From contig NZ_CP066059.1 in NCBI RefSeq assembly GCF_016127915.1, positions 310,001 to 374,000 on the forward strand: DNA of 64,000 nt, read 5' to 3'. Both the position numbers and the translations under genes were made by a program. The notes beneath the pieces were generated by a model. It ran no database searches, was not told where the DNA came from, and saw only the letters and a list, made by a program, of their open reading frames with translations. Source of the stretch: Streptococcus oralis. Its GTDB lineage: Bacteria > Bacillota > Bacilli > Lactobacillales > Streptococcaceae. This document shows positions 18,156-28,300 of the stretch, piece after piece. Within the stretch, counting starts at the first letter, position 1; each line of letters opens with the position of its first letter.

Positions 18156-19958
18156 TTAAGCTAGTCCCAATTTTTCAACAAGGGCTTCAAACTCGTTCAA
18201 GCGACGTTCAAAGACTGCAAAAGCGTCGTTAAGATAGTCTTCTTTTTCCATATCCACTCCCGCTTTTCTCATAACATTGAGTGGATAGTCAGACTTACCT
18301 GCCTTGAGGTAGTCGATATAGAGGTCACGATCTTCTTGACTTCCATGGACAATCTTCTCAGCCAAGGCTGAAGCAGCTGCAAAACCAGTTGAATATTGAT
18401 AAACATAGTAGTTATAGTAGAAGTGTGGAATGCGTGCCCACTCATATTGGATCTGAGGATTATCTTCCTTGCTGAGTCCATAATACTCTTGGTTCAAGTC
18501 AGCGTAGAGTTTATTTAGGAAATCACTTGTCAAGACTTCTCCATTCTGGTCTGCTTGGTGGATGGCATGTTCAAACTCAGCGAATTGAGTTTGACGGAAG
18601 ACTGTTCCACGGAAACCATCTAGGAAGTTATTGAGGATAGCAAAGCGTGTTGCGTCGTCTTCTACTTCTTCCAATAATTTCTCCGTCAAGATATTTTCAT
18701 TAGTAGTTGAGGCAATCTCTGCCAAGAAGATAGAGTAATCTCCATAAACATAAGGCTGAGTTTCACGAGTATAGCTTGAATGCATACTGTGACCTGTTTC
18801 ATGAACAAGAGTAAAAAGATTATCTAGATTATCCTGCCAGTTGAGAAGCATAAAGGCATTGGTATCATAAGAACCACCAGAGTAGGCACCAGAGCGCTTG
18901 CCTTGGTTTTCATAGACATCAATCCAACGCTCACTGAAGGCACGTTTGACACGGCTCAAGTAGTCGTCACCTAAAACTGCCAAAGCTTCTTCTGCCTTTT
19001 TCAAGGCTTCTTCGTAGGTAAAGCTGTATTCTACTGAAGATAGTGGTGTGTAGACATCGTACATCTTGAGGTCGGAAATACCCAAGATTTTAGAACGAAG
19101 GTTAAGGTATCGATGCAAGAGTGGCAAGTGCTTGCGAACTGCTGCTACTAGATTGTCATAGACACTTTCTGGAACAACATTTGCTGCGAGGGCTGCATGG
19201 CGAGCACTCTTATAGTTGCGAACTTTGGCACGGTAGTTTTGCACCTTAACATTTGTCTGCAAGGTCTTAGCATAAGTGTGTTGGAATTGCTCGTAAGTCG
19301 CATAGAGGGCTTCATAAGCACCACGGCGCACTTCACGGTTTTTAGACTCCATCAAACGGATGTAAGTACCGTGTGAGAGTTGCACTTCCTTGCCTTCGTC
19401 ATCAAGCACGTATGGAAAGCTAATATCCGCATTGTCCAAAATAGCGAAGGTTTCACTAGCAGCGCCAAAGATTTCTCCTGCTCCAGCAAGCAATTCTTCC
19501 TCACGTTGCGAAAGAACATGGTCTTTCTTTTGCAAAAGCTTGTCAAAAAAGTGCTTGTAAACTCGGAGTTTTGGTTGAGCTTCTAGGAAGGCCGCATACT
19601 GCTCTTCGCTAATCTCCATAAACTCAGGTTCATAGAATGAAAAGGCTTGTTCTAACTGACTGTATAGGGTCATTGCCTTAGCATAGTACTCTTGATACTT
19701 GGCTTCACGCGTGTCCTGGTCATTTTTCATATGCGCATAGACATAAAGCTTTTCAACTTGGCGTTCCAAGTCGAGTGAGAATTCTGTGATCTCAAGCAAA
19801 CTGTCTGCGCTGTCCAAGAGATGTCCCTCATACTGAGATGCTGTTTGTACTTTTTCAGTTAAATCTTTCAAGGCTTCTTCCCAAGCCTGGTCTGTTGGGT
19901 AGATTGTCGAAAGATCCCATGTATCTTTTTCATTTATTTCATGTCGTTGTAATACCAT
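18156..19958 (-). CDS. pepF: Oligoendopeptidase F (M3 metallopeptidase)
   Basis: 600 residues, typical for PepF/PepB. The zinc-binding HEXXH is in [12 protein letters not shown] (about 386-397), with downstream family segments [13 protein letters not shown] (third ligand Glu) and [14 protein letters not shown] (transition-state Tyr/His region). It is a cytoplasmic metallopeptidase that trims 7-17-residue peptides, including imported signalling peptides in streptococci. A GATGGAGGA site precedes ATG. It lies downstream of coiA, as in pneumococci, and upstream of the methyltransferase gene. Confidence 0.95.
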   Translation of the reverse strand: MVLQRHEINEKDTWDLSTIYPTDQAWEEALKDLTEKVQTASQYEGHLLDSADSLLEITEFSLDLERQVEKLYVYAHMKNDQDTREAKYQEYYAKAMTLYSQLEQAFSFYEPEFMEISEEQYAAFLEAQPKLRVYKHFFDKLLQKKDHVLSQREEELLAGAGEIFGAASETFAILDNADISFPYVLDDEGKEVQLSHGTYIRLMESKNREVRRGAYEALYATYEQFQHTYAKTLQTNVKVQNYRAKVRNYKSARHAALAANVVPESVYDNLVAAVRKHLPLLHRYLNLRSKILGISDLKMYDVYTPLSSVEYSFTYEEALKKAEEALAVLGDDYLSRVKRAFSERWIDVYENQGKRSGAYSGGSYDTNAFMLLNWQDNLDNLFTLVHETGHSMHSSYTRETQPYVYGDYSIFLAEIASTTNENILTEKLLEEVEDDATRFAILNNFLDGFRGTVFRQTQFAEFEHAIHQADQNGEVLTSDFLNKLYADLNQEYYGLSKEDNPQIQYEWARIPHFYYNYYVYQYSTGFAAASALAEKIVHGSQEDRDLYIDYLKAGKSDYPLNVMRKAGVDMEKEDYLNDAFAVFERRLNEFEALVEKLGLA

Positions 19959-20033
19959 AAGATTCCTCCATCCTTTCTATTTTACCACATTTTTTGAGAA
20001 ATATAAGTGATAAAAGGCTGGTGGATAGAGCTT

Positions 20034-20933
20034 TTAGCGATTATTTTTCGGATTTTTTTGATAGTAAGCCTGAAAATTTCTATAATAGCTAGTCAAATCC
20101 GTTTCAATCTGCAAAAAATCACCTGATTCTATCGGCTTGACTTGAGGATACCAGTCGTCTAGTTGACGGTTTAATAGATTGTCTCCTTGCTGATAGGCTG
20201 CCTCCTGTTTTTTCATCCAGTAAGGCGTTTGGTAGTACAACTGCTGGCGAATGTAGTGACAAATAGTGGAATCTTGCACAACTGCAAAACGAGGCAGTTT
20301 TTGTTTTTGATAAGGAAATCGTAGAATTTCCAAGAGATTTCCTTGGCCATAGGGGAATTCCTTGACCTGAAAATGAAGCTTGCCACGTAGATCCTGATGC
20401 AGAAGATATTTCAGTCTCAAAACTTGCTTTTTGAGATCTAGTTCCCAAGCATAGAAACCCATATTTTGACTATAATAGAGAAATCCCCTTTGCAATTGTG
20501 TTAATCGCTCTTTTAACCAGAGTTTTTCTCCCAGTAGCCAGATAACCTGATATCCTTGGCTACGGTATCCTTGGCTTCTATCACCTAAAAGCTTTTGAGA
20601 CAAGGGGCTGCACTGAACCTCCAGAGCTAGTTTCTCATTGACAAGAACATCCGCTATCTGCTGGATCTCGGGAAGAGCGTACTCTAGGGCAACCTGACAG
20701 TCTTTCTTGGCCCAGTGATAAAGGGCCTCTTTGTTGCCCAAGTGTTCTGGACTTTCATTCTCGAATATAGCGATGCAATCTCTTAACCTTTCATGGGCAA
20801 AGTGCGTTCGAATGCTCTGTCCTTGGCGTAACCGTAGTCCGCCTCCACAGGCTGGACAAGTATAAGCTTGCTTGGTCACATCTTTTTCGAGGGCATTTAC
20901 CAAATTCCCCTTGGCATCTCTGGCTACAAACAT
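20034..20933 (-). CDS. coiA: Competence protein CoiA
   Basis: 299 residues. N-terminal zinc-ribbon-like module CPACGGGLRLRQGQ with HFAHE (about 22-50) is followed by a nuclease-like core with LALEVQCSPLS (about 99-109) and a C-terminal helical part. CoiA acts in the cytosol after DNA uptake, promoting recombination of transforming DNA with RecA and DprA. It is slightly shorter than the roughly 317 residues I remember, mainly at the C-terminus. A ComX-type box lies at 20955-20962, and AAGGAGG precedes the ATG. Confidence 0.93.
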   Translation of the reverse strand: MFVARDAKGNLVNALEKDVTKQAYTCPACGGGLRLRQGQSIRTHFAHERLRDCIAIFENESPEHLGNKEALYHWAKKDCQVALEYALPEIQQIADVLVNEKLALEVQCSPLSQKLLGDRSQGYRSQGYQVIWLLGEKLWLKERLTQLQRGFLYYSQNMGFYAWELDLKKQVLRLKYLLHQDLRGKLHFQVKEFPYGQGNLLEILRFPYQKQKLPRFAVVQDSTICHYIRQQLYYQTPYWMKKQEAAYQQGDNLLNRQLDDWYPQVKPIESGDFLQIETDLTSYYRNFQAYYQKNPKNNR

Positions 20934-20954
20934 GGACTACCTCCTTTTCTCATT

Positions 20955-20962
20955 TATTCGAA
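20955..20962 (-). promoter_or_regulatory. ComX (cin-box-like) promoter of coiA
   Basis: Minus strand TTCGAATA, one mismatch from the streptococcal cin-box TACGAATA. It is preceded by the usual T-run and lies about 22 bases from the coiA ATG. This agrees with coiA being a late competence gene. No good sigma-A -10/-35 is seen here. Confidence 0.7.
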
Positions 20963-21007
20963 AAAAAACTAAAAAAGACTGGAATTTCAGCCTTTCATAT
21001 TACTTTT

Positions 21008-22156
21008 CTACCTTTTAAACCTCTTAGAGTATTTTTTCAACATGGGAATGAGATTGGGAATCTGCTCACTTCTAATGACCAGCACGCCGTATTCTTGGCA
21101 GCGATTGGCATAAGCTGGATTGATTTTTCCAGTACAAACAATCAACTTGAGGCAACTCTCCCCAGCAAAATGATTGGCGTAGACTTCTAGTTCGTTGATG
21201 GCTTCAACAGATAAATCTGTCATTTTGCAGGAGATAAAGGTAATCGACCGGCCCTTTCTCAGAATGACATCAATCTCATTTTGAACATTGTCTGCCTCTG
21301 GAAAGATACCATTCCAATCAATCTCACCACCTATCATGCACTCATCAAACAACTGAGATTCAAGCGCCAAGAGATAGAGATATACCTCTAAAATATGTCC
21401 CTTGTTGCGGCAAAAGACTTGAGCTTCTTGACTTGGAAAGCTGTAGGCTACTCGTTTCTTGTCTTCGCTTTCAATACAAAGCATCCCTGCTTCCACAAGT
21501 AAAGGGATGAGGGATTCTGGATAGTGATAATACTTGCCGTTGTTTTCCAGTATTTTTTTGGTCTCAGCATGCAGGTCATTGGTCTTAGCTAGAGAGAAAA
21601 ATTGGGTCACTTGATACCAGTGGGCAGGATTGGCAATGGCAGAACTGGCTAGTTTTTTGATGGCTGCAATTTGCTGAGCTGAGTGGATAGGGCGTTTTGA
21701 TTTGAGCATTTTTCCGCCACGCAAGGCGATCAGCTGTTGGATGCTTAGGGTTGGAATGTCTAGGTCTTCTTTTTCTAACTGACCAGCCACCCACTTGTAT
21801 TGTTTTCCTCGCTCGACATCCATGGCAACGATGGAGAGGTGGCGATCCAAGCCGTATTGATAGAGAGATAAGGCTAGTAGCGAATCCCCACCAAAAACAT
21901 CAAGAAGAACCTGGTCATAGCCTGCTAGACAATAATCTAACTGGTCTGCTAGTTGTTCTAAGGATAACTGACGAAAGGTCACTCGTTGAATATGAGGTAC
22001 CTCTTCCATGATAAACTGACGGAGAGAGAGCTTCTCTTCATTGCTTATTTTCGTCAAAGATAGAAAAAGAATCTCGTCACAATCACTGATAAAGGCTTGG
22101 CAGACATTCTTTTCCAATACATGCCGATCATACAATTCCACCAAAAGACTCGTCAT
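21008..22156 (-). CDS. DUF1887 (Card1/Can2-like) CARF-nuclease protein, stand-alone
   Basis: 382 residues from MTSLLVELYDRH. The frame continues 36 codons upstream, but GGAGG sits 7 bases before this ATG and the promoter overlaps the longer start. The N-terminal Rossmann-like region contains VLLDVFGGDSLLALSLYQYG, where DUF1887/CARF proteins usually have NLTGGTK. A winged-helix-like middle follows. The C-terminal part has the restriction-nuclease pattern: GGEIDWNG, NEIDVIL and FISCK (D/E-x-K). Relatives Card1/Can2 are nucleases switched on by cyclic tetra-adenylate from type III CRISPR. No cas genes are nearby. Family assignment is by eye; ligand and target are unknown. Confidence 0.75.
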   Translation of the reverse strand: MTSLLVELYDRHVLEKNVCQAFISDCDEILFLSLTKISNEEKLSLRQFIMEEVPHIQRVTFRQLSLEQLADQLDYCLAGYDQVLLDVFGGDSLLALSLYQYGLDRHLSIVAMDVERGKQYKWVAGQLEKEDLDIPTLSIQQLIALRGGKMLKSKRPIHSAQQIAAIKKLASSAIANPAHWYQVTQFFSLAKTNDLHAETKKILENNGKYYHYPESLIPLLVEAGMLCIESEDKKRVAYSFPSQEAQVFCRNKGHILEVYLYLLALESQLFDECMIGGEIDWNGIFPEADNVQNEIDVILRKGRSITFISCKMTDLSVEAINELEVYANHFAGESCLKLIVCTGKINPAYANRCQEYGVLVIRSEQIPNLIPMLKKYSKRFKR

Positions 22157-22235
22157 TCGACCACCTCCATCATAAAGACTTTCTTGCGCTGAGAGTATCG
22201 GCAATACAGCCCTACTCCTCAGATTTCCTACTTCT

Positions 22236-22264
22236 AGTATAGCATAAAATCCTGCTTGCCCCAA
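22236..22264 (-). promoter_or_regulatory. Promoter of the DUF1887 gene
   Basis: Minus strand: -35 TTGGGG (22259-22264), 17-bp spacer ending ATGC, -10 TATACT (22236-22241) with an extended TG. It gives a leader of about 70 bases before the 22156 start and argues against the longer frame. Confidence 0.65.
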
Positions 22265-22284
22265 TCAACCAACGCAAACAAAAA

Positions 22285-22317
22285 CGAATAGAAACCTTGC
22301 AAAGTAGTTTCTATTCG
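22285..22317 (-). terminator. Terminator after tehB
   Basis: Perfect 11-bp stem cgaatagaaac/gtttctattcg (22285-22295, 22307-22317). The plus-strand left run caaacaaaaa supplies the minus-strand U-tract. Confidence 0.85.
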
Positions 22318-22333
22318 CTGGTATAGGTTTGAT

Positions 22334-23194
22334 TTACTTGATCTTTTTAGCTAACATGGTCGCAAAGCGTAGTTGAATACGATTGCCATTTTCATCACGA
22401 CGGTGCAGATGTCCTGGGTTTTCATTATACTTGACCAATTCCCAATCCTTGTAGTAGTCCGCCAACTCCCCTTCTTTAAAGGTGAATGGGAAATTAACCG
22501 AGCAAGGATAATCCTCTGTATCCATGGCACAGACGATAAGATTGTAACCACCGACCGTGGTGTGCTCCTGCATATTTTGGATAATAGCTGGAATGCGGTC
22601 CGCTTGTAGGAACATCAGAACAACTGTCGATACGATGAAATCATAGTCTTGTCTAATGCTGGCTGAATTGATATCATAAAGTCCGACAGGCATGTCTAGA
22701 TCCTCTTGCTCTACGATGCTTTGCAAGATTTCAAGGGACAATTCATTTTGATCAACAGCTGTCACATCAAAACCATTCTGTGCGAGAAAGAGAGAGTTAC
22801 GGCCTTGACCACAACCCAAATCCAAGGCTCTTCCAGGTTTCACTGTCTGCATAGCCTCTAGGACCTCTGAATGGACTGGATTGGTCTGGTATTTCTTAGG
22901 GAAATAATCCTCAGGTTTACAATAAAATTCCAAGTACCATTCTACATCATCAGTGGCAGCCTCTACTCGGTGCCAAGCTTGCGGTTGTGCCATAGGATTG
23001 TCAGCTCCTGCCTCAAAGAGGTGCTCAGCTAGAACCTCACCATCTTCAGTCAGCTCAATAAACTTGAGAGCACCCTTCAAGACAGTAATTTTTCCCCAAG
23101 TGCCGACTTTAGTATTGTGCTTTTGCTGGACAGCTTCAGGCATGGTTTGTTTATTCCACAAGGGCATCCGTTTATAGGCAATTAATTTTTCCAT
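22334..23194 (-). CDS. tehB: TehB-type SAM-dependent methyltransferase with N-terminal DUF1971-like domain
   Basis: 286 residues. The N-terminal cupin-like domain (about 1-95: [37 protein letters not shown]) is followed by a class I methyltransferase with motif [18 protein letters not shown] (about 118-134) and [11 protein letters not shown]. coli TehB methylates tellurite and detoxifies it; the true substrate in streptococci is uncertain. It is the last gene of rnr-smpB-tehB (gap 14 bases to smpB) and ends at a strong terminator. Confidence 0.88.
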   Translation of the reverse strand: MEKLIAYKRMPLWNKQTMPEAVQQKHNTKVGTWGKITVLKGALKFIELTEDGEVLAEHLFEAGADNPMAQPQAWHRVEAATDDVEWYLEFYCKPEDYFPKKYQTNPVHSEVLEAMQTVKPGRALDLGCGQGRNSLFLAQNGFDVTAVDQNELSLEILQSIVEQEDLDMPVGLYDINSASIRQDYDFIVSTVVLMFLQADRIPAIIQNMQEHTTVGGYNLIVCAMDTEDYPCSVNFPFTFKEGELADYYKDWELVKYNENPGHLHRRDENGNRIQLRFATMLAKKIK

Positions 23195-23208
23195 TTTACT
23201 TCCTCTTC

Positions 23209-23676
23209 TTAACGCTGGTTGACAGCTTTCATCACACGCGCGATGTCGCGGTTTTGTTCACGACGCTTGATCGACTCCCGTTTGTCATAGTCATGTTTCC
23301 CTTTAGCAAGTCCTAAAAGAAGCTTGGCATAACCATCTTTGATATAGACTTTAAGGGGAACAAGGGTCATTCCTGTCCCTTTGGTCTCTTGTTCCAAATT
23401 TTGAATTTGCTTCTTATGGAGCAGGAGTTTACGACGGCGTTCTGGTTCCTGGTTCCAGATATTACCCTCTTCGTAAGGGGCAATATGAACATTGCTCAGC
23501 CAGACTTCCCCATTTTTTACTTGGGCAAAGCCATCCTTGAGATTGATTCGAGCAGCTCGAACGCTCTTGATTTCCGTTCCTGTCAGGACCATTCCTGCCT
23601 CTAGCGTATCTACGATTGTATAGTCGTGGTGCGCCTTTTTATTTTGTGCGACGACCTTTCCCTCGCCCTTTGCCAT
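23209..23676 (-). CDS. smpB: SsrA-binding protein SmpB
   Basis: 155 residues, standard length. Family segments [33 protein letters not shown] and the C-terminal [21 protein letters not shown] helix that enters the decoding centre are all present. SmpB delivers tmRNA to stalled ribosomes. The first 38 bases overlap the end of rnr in another frame, and its AGGAG lies inside rnr. SmpB and RNase R are partners in trans-translation and RNA decay, so the overlap suits co-expression. Confidence 0.97.
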   Translation of the reverse strand: MAKGEGKVVAQNKKAHHDYTIVDTLEAGMVLTGTEIKSVRAARINLKDGFAQVKNGEVWLSNVHIAPYEEGNIWNQEPERRRKLLLHKKQIQNLEQETKGTGMTLVPLKVYIKDGYAKLLLGLAKGKHDYDKRESIKRREQNRDIARVMKAVNQR

Positions 23677-25993
23677 GCTTGGCTCCTTTCTTAGCTACTT
23701 CTTTGTAAAAAGGTTTCTTTCCCTTTTTCTTCTTGTCTTTTTGTGAATGCTTGTGCTTATCATTTGAGCGCCCTGATTTTCTCTTGTCTTCCTTCTTGTC
23801 TGAACGGCGATTTGAACCACGACCTCTGTCTTTGCGCCCAACTTGTTTCAAGCCTTTTTCGATGACATCAAACTCACTTGGAATATAAGAGAAATCAATC
23901 TCACCTGTCATCTTATCCGCTCTTTCTACACGAATACGAATTTGCTGTCCCACACGGAAAGTTATTCCTGATTTCTCTCCACGGAGTGTCAAGTCACGCT
24001 CGTTGAAATGATAAAATTCAGGCAAATTGGTAATGTGAATCAAGCCTTCAACTGTATTTGGCAATTCGACAAAGAGACCGAATTTGACAATGCTGGATAC
24101 AACTGCGTCGTACTCTTCACCCACGTATTCTTCCATGTACTCAGCCTTTTTCATGGCTTCGACTTCACGCTCCGCCTCGATGGCACGACGCTCACGGTTG
24201 GAAGACTGGGTTGCAATCTCTGGAATCACTTGTTCAAAATGCTCTGCTATTTCCTTAGAACGGCCGTAATCCCGAATCATTCGATGGACTAGAAGGTCCG
24301 GATAACGGCGAATAGGGCTGGTAAAGTGAGTGTAATAATCAGCAGCAAGACCATAGTGACCGTGATTGTGTTCAGAATAGCGAGCCTGCTGCATGGAACG
24401 AAGAAGCATCATGGACAATACATCCGCATAGGGTTCTCCCTCAACAGCACGCATGATGTCTTGAAGGGCCTCCTGGCTAATCTCACTGGCAGTCCCATAA
24501 ATCCGCAAACCAAAGCTTGAAGCATAATCAATAAACTTCTGAACTTTTTCAGCCTTGGGCTCCTCGTGAATCCGATAAATGAAAGGTAGGTCCAGCTTGC
24601 TAAAGTGCTCGGCAACCGTTTCATTAGCAATCAACATGAAGGACTCGATCATCCGCTCAGCAACACCACGCTGACGAAGAACGATATCCACAGGCTTACC
24701 TTTTTTATCCACCAAGATCTTAGCTTCACTGGTATCAAAATTGAGAGCTCCACGTTTCTCACGCATGCTTTCTAGCCTTTCATGGAGCTTGGCCATGAGT
24801 TCGATACTTGGAACAATTTTCTTAAACTCTTGTCTCTTTTCCTCATCGCCAGCTAGGATGTCATTGACAGCGCTATAGGTCATACGAAAACTAGTTTTGA
24901 TAACTGTTTGTGTAATGGTGTAATTAACCACACGACCATGTTTATCAATCTCCAAAATAGCAGACTGGGTCAAGCGATCTACTTGAGGATTGAGAGAGCA
25001 GATACCATTTGACAGACGCTCTGGAAGCATTGGTACCACACGGTCTGTCACATAGACAGAAGTAGCGCGGTTAAGAGCTTCCTTGTCGAGGGCAGAACCC
25101 TCGGTCACATAGTAGGAAACATCTGCGATGTGAACTCCGAGTTCGATATTGCCATTTTTTAAAGACTTGATGTGTACTGCGTCGTCCAAGTCCTTGGCAT
25201 CCGCACCGTCAATGGTAAAGGTGATTTCATCTCTCAGGTCCAGACGCCCTTCCATATCCTTTTGAGACGGAGCTTCTGGTACACTTTCTGCCTCCTTGAG
25301 AACAGCTTCTGGAAATTCTGAAACAATATCCATGGATTCCAAGACTTCAAGAACGTCAATCCCAGCATCAGTCGAGTGCCCCACCACGTCCAGCACACTA
25401 GCGACAAAGAAATCATGTTTCTTGCTTGGGTATTTATCGATAAAGACCTTAAGAACTTCAGTACCTTCCAACTTGATAGCTGGTTTCTTCACATAGATCG
25501 GTTGGCTGATTTTCTGATTTTTCGAACGGATGTAGCCCGCATACTTGGGCTTTTCCTGATCCAGAACGATTTGCCCGACAACTGTCGTCAGGCTATGCTC
25601 TAGGATATCGATAATTTTTGCTTCTGCAGCAGTTCCCTTGTTACGGTCAGCGACTTTCTTAATCACGACCTCAACGGTATCACCATCAATGGCATAGTTG
25701 ACATCGTTTTTTCCTACAAAAAGATCGTCCTCTTCGCCTTCTAGACTGACAAAGCCAAAGCCATTCTTATGGGCATGAAAAATCCCTTTGAGGGTAATTT
25801 CATGTTTCTTCTTTTGGTCCAGACATAAACTACCATCATCTTCAAAACGAATCTGGTGCTTTCTTTCCATCAGGGACAGGGTTTTAATCAACTCACGGAA
25901 ATCCTTGGACCCATCCTTTCCGAGAGCCTGAGCTAGATCATTTACCGTCACTCGCCCCTTCTCTTGCAAATATTCTTTAATTTTATCTTTCAT
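23639..25993 (-). CDS. rnr: Ribonuclease R
   Basis: 784 residues. N-terminal winged helix (about 1-65), cold-shock domains, then the RNB catalytic domain with [17 protein letters not shown] (catalytic aspartates about 262-275) and [11 protein letters not shown]. An S1 domain follows (about 632-712: [20 protein letters not shown]). The last 60 residues are a lysine/arginine-rich tail. It is a processive 3'-5' exonuclease able to unwind structured RNA and degrades tmRNA-tagged mRNAs. It lies downstream of secG across a hairpin. Confidence 0.97.
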   Translation of the reverse strand: MKDKIKEYLQEKGRVTVNDLAQALGKDGSKDFRELIKTLSLMERKHQIRFEDDGSLCLDQKKKHEITLKGIFHAHKNGFGFVSLEGEEDDLFVGKNDVNYAIDGDTVEVVIKKVADRNKGTAAEAKIIDILEHSLTTVVGQIVLDQEKPKYAGYIRSKNQKISQPIYVKKPAIKLEGTEVLKVFIDKYPSKKHDFFVASVLDVVGHSTDAGIDVLEVLESMDIVSEFPEAVLKEAESVPEAPSQKDMEGRLDLRDEITFTIDGADAKDLDDAVHIKSLKNGNIELGVHIADVSYYVTEGSALDKEALNRATSVYVTDRVVPMLPERLSNGICSLNPQVDRLTQSAILEIDKHGRVVNYTITQTVIKTSFRMTYSAVNDILAGDEEKRQEFKKIVPSIELMAKLHERLESMREKRGALNFDTSEAKILVDKKGKPVDIVLRQRGVAERMIESFMLIANETVAEHFSKLDLPFIYRIHEEPKAEKVQKFIDYASSFGLRIYGTASEISQEALQDIMRAVEGEPYADVLSMMLLRSMQQARYSEHNHGHYGLAADYYTHFTSPIRRYPDLLVHRMIRDYGRSKEIAEHFEQVIPEIATQSSNRERRAIEAEREVEAMKKAEYMEEYVGEEYDAVVSSIVKFGLFVELPNTVEGLIHITNLPEFYHFNERDLTLRGEKSGITFRVGQQIRIRVERADKMTGEIDFSYIPSEFDVIEKGLKQVGRKDRGRGSNRRSDKKEDKRKSGRSNDKHKHSQKDKKKKGKKPFYKEVAKKGAKHGKGRGKGRRTK

Positions 25994-26060
25994 GTTTTCT
26001 TTCTAGATTTTTATAATTTTTTTGACTGATAACTTTCTAAGTTTCATTAAAAATAAAATA

Positions 26061-26080
26061 GGCTAAGACCTAGTCTCGCC
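26061..26080 (-). terminator. Hairpin terminator between secG and rnr
   Basis: Minus strand ggc-g-agac-tag-gtct-ta-gcc is followed by TATTTTATTTTT. The stem is short and bulged, so some transcripts probably read into rnr. Confidence 0.55.
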
Positions 26081-26086
26081 CATTTC

Positions 26087-26320
26087 TTATCTACTTGATA
26101 ATACTGTCAATGCTAAGGCAATGGCTAGCCAGAAAAAGACTAAAATACCTGTCAAACGTTGCATCACAGCTTCAAAACCACGCGCTTTACTACGTTCAAA
26201 CAAATCACCTGAACTGGCATCAAATACATTGCTGGATTGGTTCTTAGTTGGTTGCATGAAAATCGCAATCACAATCACAACAGATAATACTAATAAAATG
26301 GTTAATAATAGGTTATACAT
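26087..26320 (-). CDS. secG: Preprotein translocase subunit SecG
   Basis: 77 residues with two membrane helices (about 3-22 and 53-74) joined by a cytoplasmic loop carrying QPTKNQSSNVFDASSGDLF, the conserved SecG loop. It accompanies SecYE and stimulates protein export. It lies between rpmG and rnr, an order common in streptococci. Confidence 0.93.
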   Translation of the reverse strand: MYNLLLTILLVLSVVIVIAIFMQPTKNQSSNVFDASSGDLFERSKARGFEAVMQRLTGILVFFWLAIALALTVLSSR

Positions 26321-26359
26321 ATCAAACTCCTTAAAATCCCTATTATTTTACCATAAATT

Positions 26360-26509
26360 CTACTTAGATTCAAGATGTAAAGTTACTTTTCTTTCCTTTG
26401 GACAATATTTTAACACCTCAATCTTGTCTGGATGGGTTTTGGAGTTCTTACTGGTTAGATAATTCATGCTGCCACAAGAGGAGCATTTGAGATTGATTTT
26501 TACTCGCAC
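26360..26509 (-). CDS. rpmG: Ribosomal protein L33 (bL33), zinc-ribbon variant
   Basis: 49 residues starting with GTG: (M)[21 protein letters not shown]...[17 protein letters not shown]. It has the first CxxC (CSSC), but the second pair is reduced to one cysteine (YCPKE), so zinc binding is probably lost or altered, as in several streptococcal L33 copies. The GTG shares one base with the TAG stop of pmrA (TAGTG), so translation is coupled. It is a 50S structural protein. Confidence 0.9.
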   Translation of the reverse strand: MRVKINLKCSSCGSMNYLTSKNSKTHPDKIEVLKYCPKERKVTLHLESK

Positions 26510-27708
26510 TAGATTTCCTTTACTTTTAATAATGATCTAAATTGCACTAAGTTACATAAACAACTGAAAGCCACACAGGCTGCTGTCGCATAAAAGACAG
26601 CATGGTAGCCCAAATATCCTGCAACTGCGGATCCCGCCATAGGTCCAATCACTCCACCAAGGTAAAAAAAGACTTGATTGAAGGCGAAAATCCGTGAAAT
26701 ACCTGATTTTGGAGTCATTTTGCTAAGAAGGGCATTAACTCCCGGTATGAGAGCGCCCGTTCCCAAACCAAAGAGAAAACGATACAAGCCAAGTTGAAGG
26801 GGGCTGGTTGCATGGGCACAAAGAAGGTAAATGATGACGGAATAAATCTGCGCCGCGACCAACAATCTATGATTCCCTACCTTATCGCCAAGTTTTCCTA
26901 GAATTCCAGCACTCATCATACTAGAAAATCCCATGCTGGATACAATCAATCCTGATACAAAGAGGAGATTCTCAGTCTGCCCTAAGTCCCGCACATAGAG
27001 AGCTAGAATGGGGCCAATTGATTGAGCTGAAAATTGAATGACAAAGCTCGTCAAAAATAGATTCACTAAAAGCCTAGGATACTTGAAAGAAGAAAATACT
27101 TCTTTCGTTGGGATAGCCTTCTCCTTAGCCACTGGCTGAAAATCTTCCTTGATAAAGAAAATGGTTAGGATTGCAGCTAAAAATAGGAAAGCGCCTACCA
27201 ATAAAAAGACATTGCGAATGCCAAAAATTTCAGCAATAAAGCCTCCAACAAAGGGGCCCGTCAGTGTTCCCGCAACTACACCTGTAGATAGAGTCCCCAG
27301 AGCCGCTCCAGACTTATCTTTAGGTACCTGACTAGCAATCAAGGCTGTTGCATTGGGGACAAAACCAGTAAATACACCATTGAGCAAGCGCAAAAAGAGT
27401 AGCCAATAGATATTTGGCACGAAGGCCAACCCTCCCATAGTGATGGTCATGGCAAGCCCAGCTCGAATCATCATGGGCTTTCGACCGTACTTGTCAGCAA
27501 GAATACCCCAGATGGGAGAAACTAGAGCTGCTGAAACAGCGGAAACTGAGATGGCTAATCCAGCATAAAAAGCAACTTGGTCCCCTTCAATTCCCAACTG
27601 TTCTACAAAGATAGGCATGAAAGGAACGACTAAGGAAATGCTGGCGCCCGTTAGAAAACTGCCAAACCAGGCGACACGAAGATTCTCTTTCCAACTAATC
27701 TCTTGCAC
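26509..27708 (-). CDS. pmrA: PmrA-type MFS multidrug efflux transporter
   Basis: 399 residues from a GTG start ((M)[15 protein letters not shown]), supported by AAGGAGG 8 bases upstream; a TTG six codons earlier overlaps that site and is rejected. There are 12 predicted membrane helices. The MFS loop 2-3 motif is [16 protein letters not shown], and motif C-like [14 protein letters not shown] lies in helix 5, marking the drug:H+ antiporter group. It matches the length of pneumococcal PmrA, which exports fluoroquinolones and dyes. It overlaps coaE by 14 bases and rpmG by 1 base. Confidence 0.9.
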   Translation of the reverse strand: MQEISWKENLRVAWFGSFLTGASISLVVPFMPIFVEQLGIEGDQVAFYAGLAISVSAVSAALVSPIWGILADKYGRKPMMIRAGLAMTITMGGLAFVPNIYWLLFLRLLNGVFTGFVPNATALIASQVPKDKSGAALGTLSTGVVAGTLTGPFVGGFIAEIFGIRNVFLLVGAFLFLAAILTIFFIKEDFQPVAKEKAIPTKEVFSSFKYPRLLVNLFLTSFVIQFSAQSIGPILALYVRDLGQTENLLFVSGLIVSSMGFSSMMSAGILGKLGDKVGNHRLLVAAQIYSVIIYLLCAHATSPLQLGLYRFLFGLGTGALIPGVNALLSKMTPKSGISRIFAFNQVFFYLGGVIGPMAGSAVAGYLGYHAVFYATAACVAFSCLCNLVQFRSLLKVKEI

Positions 27709-28300
27709 AGCTATCGCCTCCTTCAAGTAACTTCACTACTTGAGCCACAAGCTGATCACGACTGCCATTATTATCTAGTATATGACTCGCTAATTTTTTC
27801 TTTTCTTCTAAAGACCACTGGGCGGTCAAACGAGACTCTGCTACCTCCTTAGAAAGATGATCCCGTTTCATGAAACGTTCCACCTGAACATCTCGGTCCA
27901 CATAGACCAGCCATGTCTCATCAAACCAGGCACTGTAGTCCTGTTCAAAAAGTAGGGGAATATCCATGAAAAAAATCGTTTCTGTCTGAGCTAACTGGTC
28001 TCTCAGTGCAGCCAATTTCTCACGAATAATCTCTCCTTGGGTTTGTTTAGACCATTCCTGCTCCTCAGGATTTGAAAAGATGAGACTAGCTAGGAGAGGG
28101 CGATTGAGTTCTCCATTTTCGAGGATGATTTCCTGCCCAAAGTGCTGAACTAAGAGCTGATAAAGACGACCCCCGGGTTTTTGTAGATCATGGACGACTG
28201 CGTCAGCATCGACCACTTGGAAGCCTTTTTGTCTTAGAAAATTTGTCACAGTTGACTTACCAGAAGCAATTCCTCCTGTGATTCCGATGATTTTTCCCAT
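27695..28300 (-). CDS. coaE: Dephospho-CoA kinase
   Basis: 201 residues from [25 protein letters not shown] lies just upstream and the ATG shares its A with the mutM stop (TGATG), so the nine extra upstream codons are rejected. P-loop GGIASGKST (8-16), the DADAVVHDL substrate segment and a C-terminal lid are present. It completes coenzyme A synthesis by phosphorylating the 3'-hydroxyl of dephospho-CoA. It is coupled to mutM upstream and pmrA downstream. Confidence 0.95.
   Translation of the reverse strand: MGKIIGITGGIASGKSTVTNFLRQKGFQVVDADAVVHDLQKPGGRLYQLLVQHFGQEIILENGELNRPLLASLIFSNPEEQEWSKQTQGEIIREKLAALRDQLAQTETIFFMDIPLLFEQDYSAWFDETWLVYVDRDVQVERFMKRDHLSKEVAESRLTAQWSLEEKKKLASHILDNNGSRDQLVAQVVKLLEGGDSCARD

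Noticed and set aside
21008..22264. Longer 418-codon start for the DUF1887 gene
   Set aside because: The start would overlap the -35/-10 of a good promoter, and GGAGG is ideally spaced from the ATG at 22156.
21008..22264. CRISPR-associated locus around the Card1-like gene
   Set aside because: No repeats of regular spacing and no cas genes were seen anywhere in the window.
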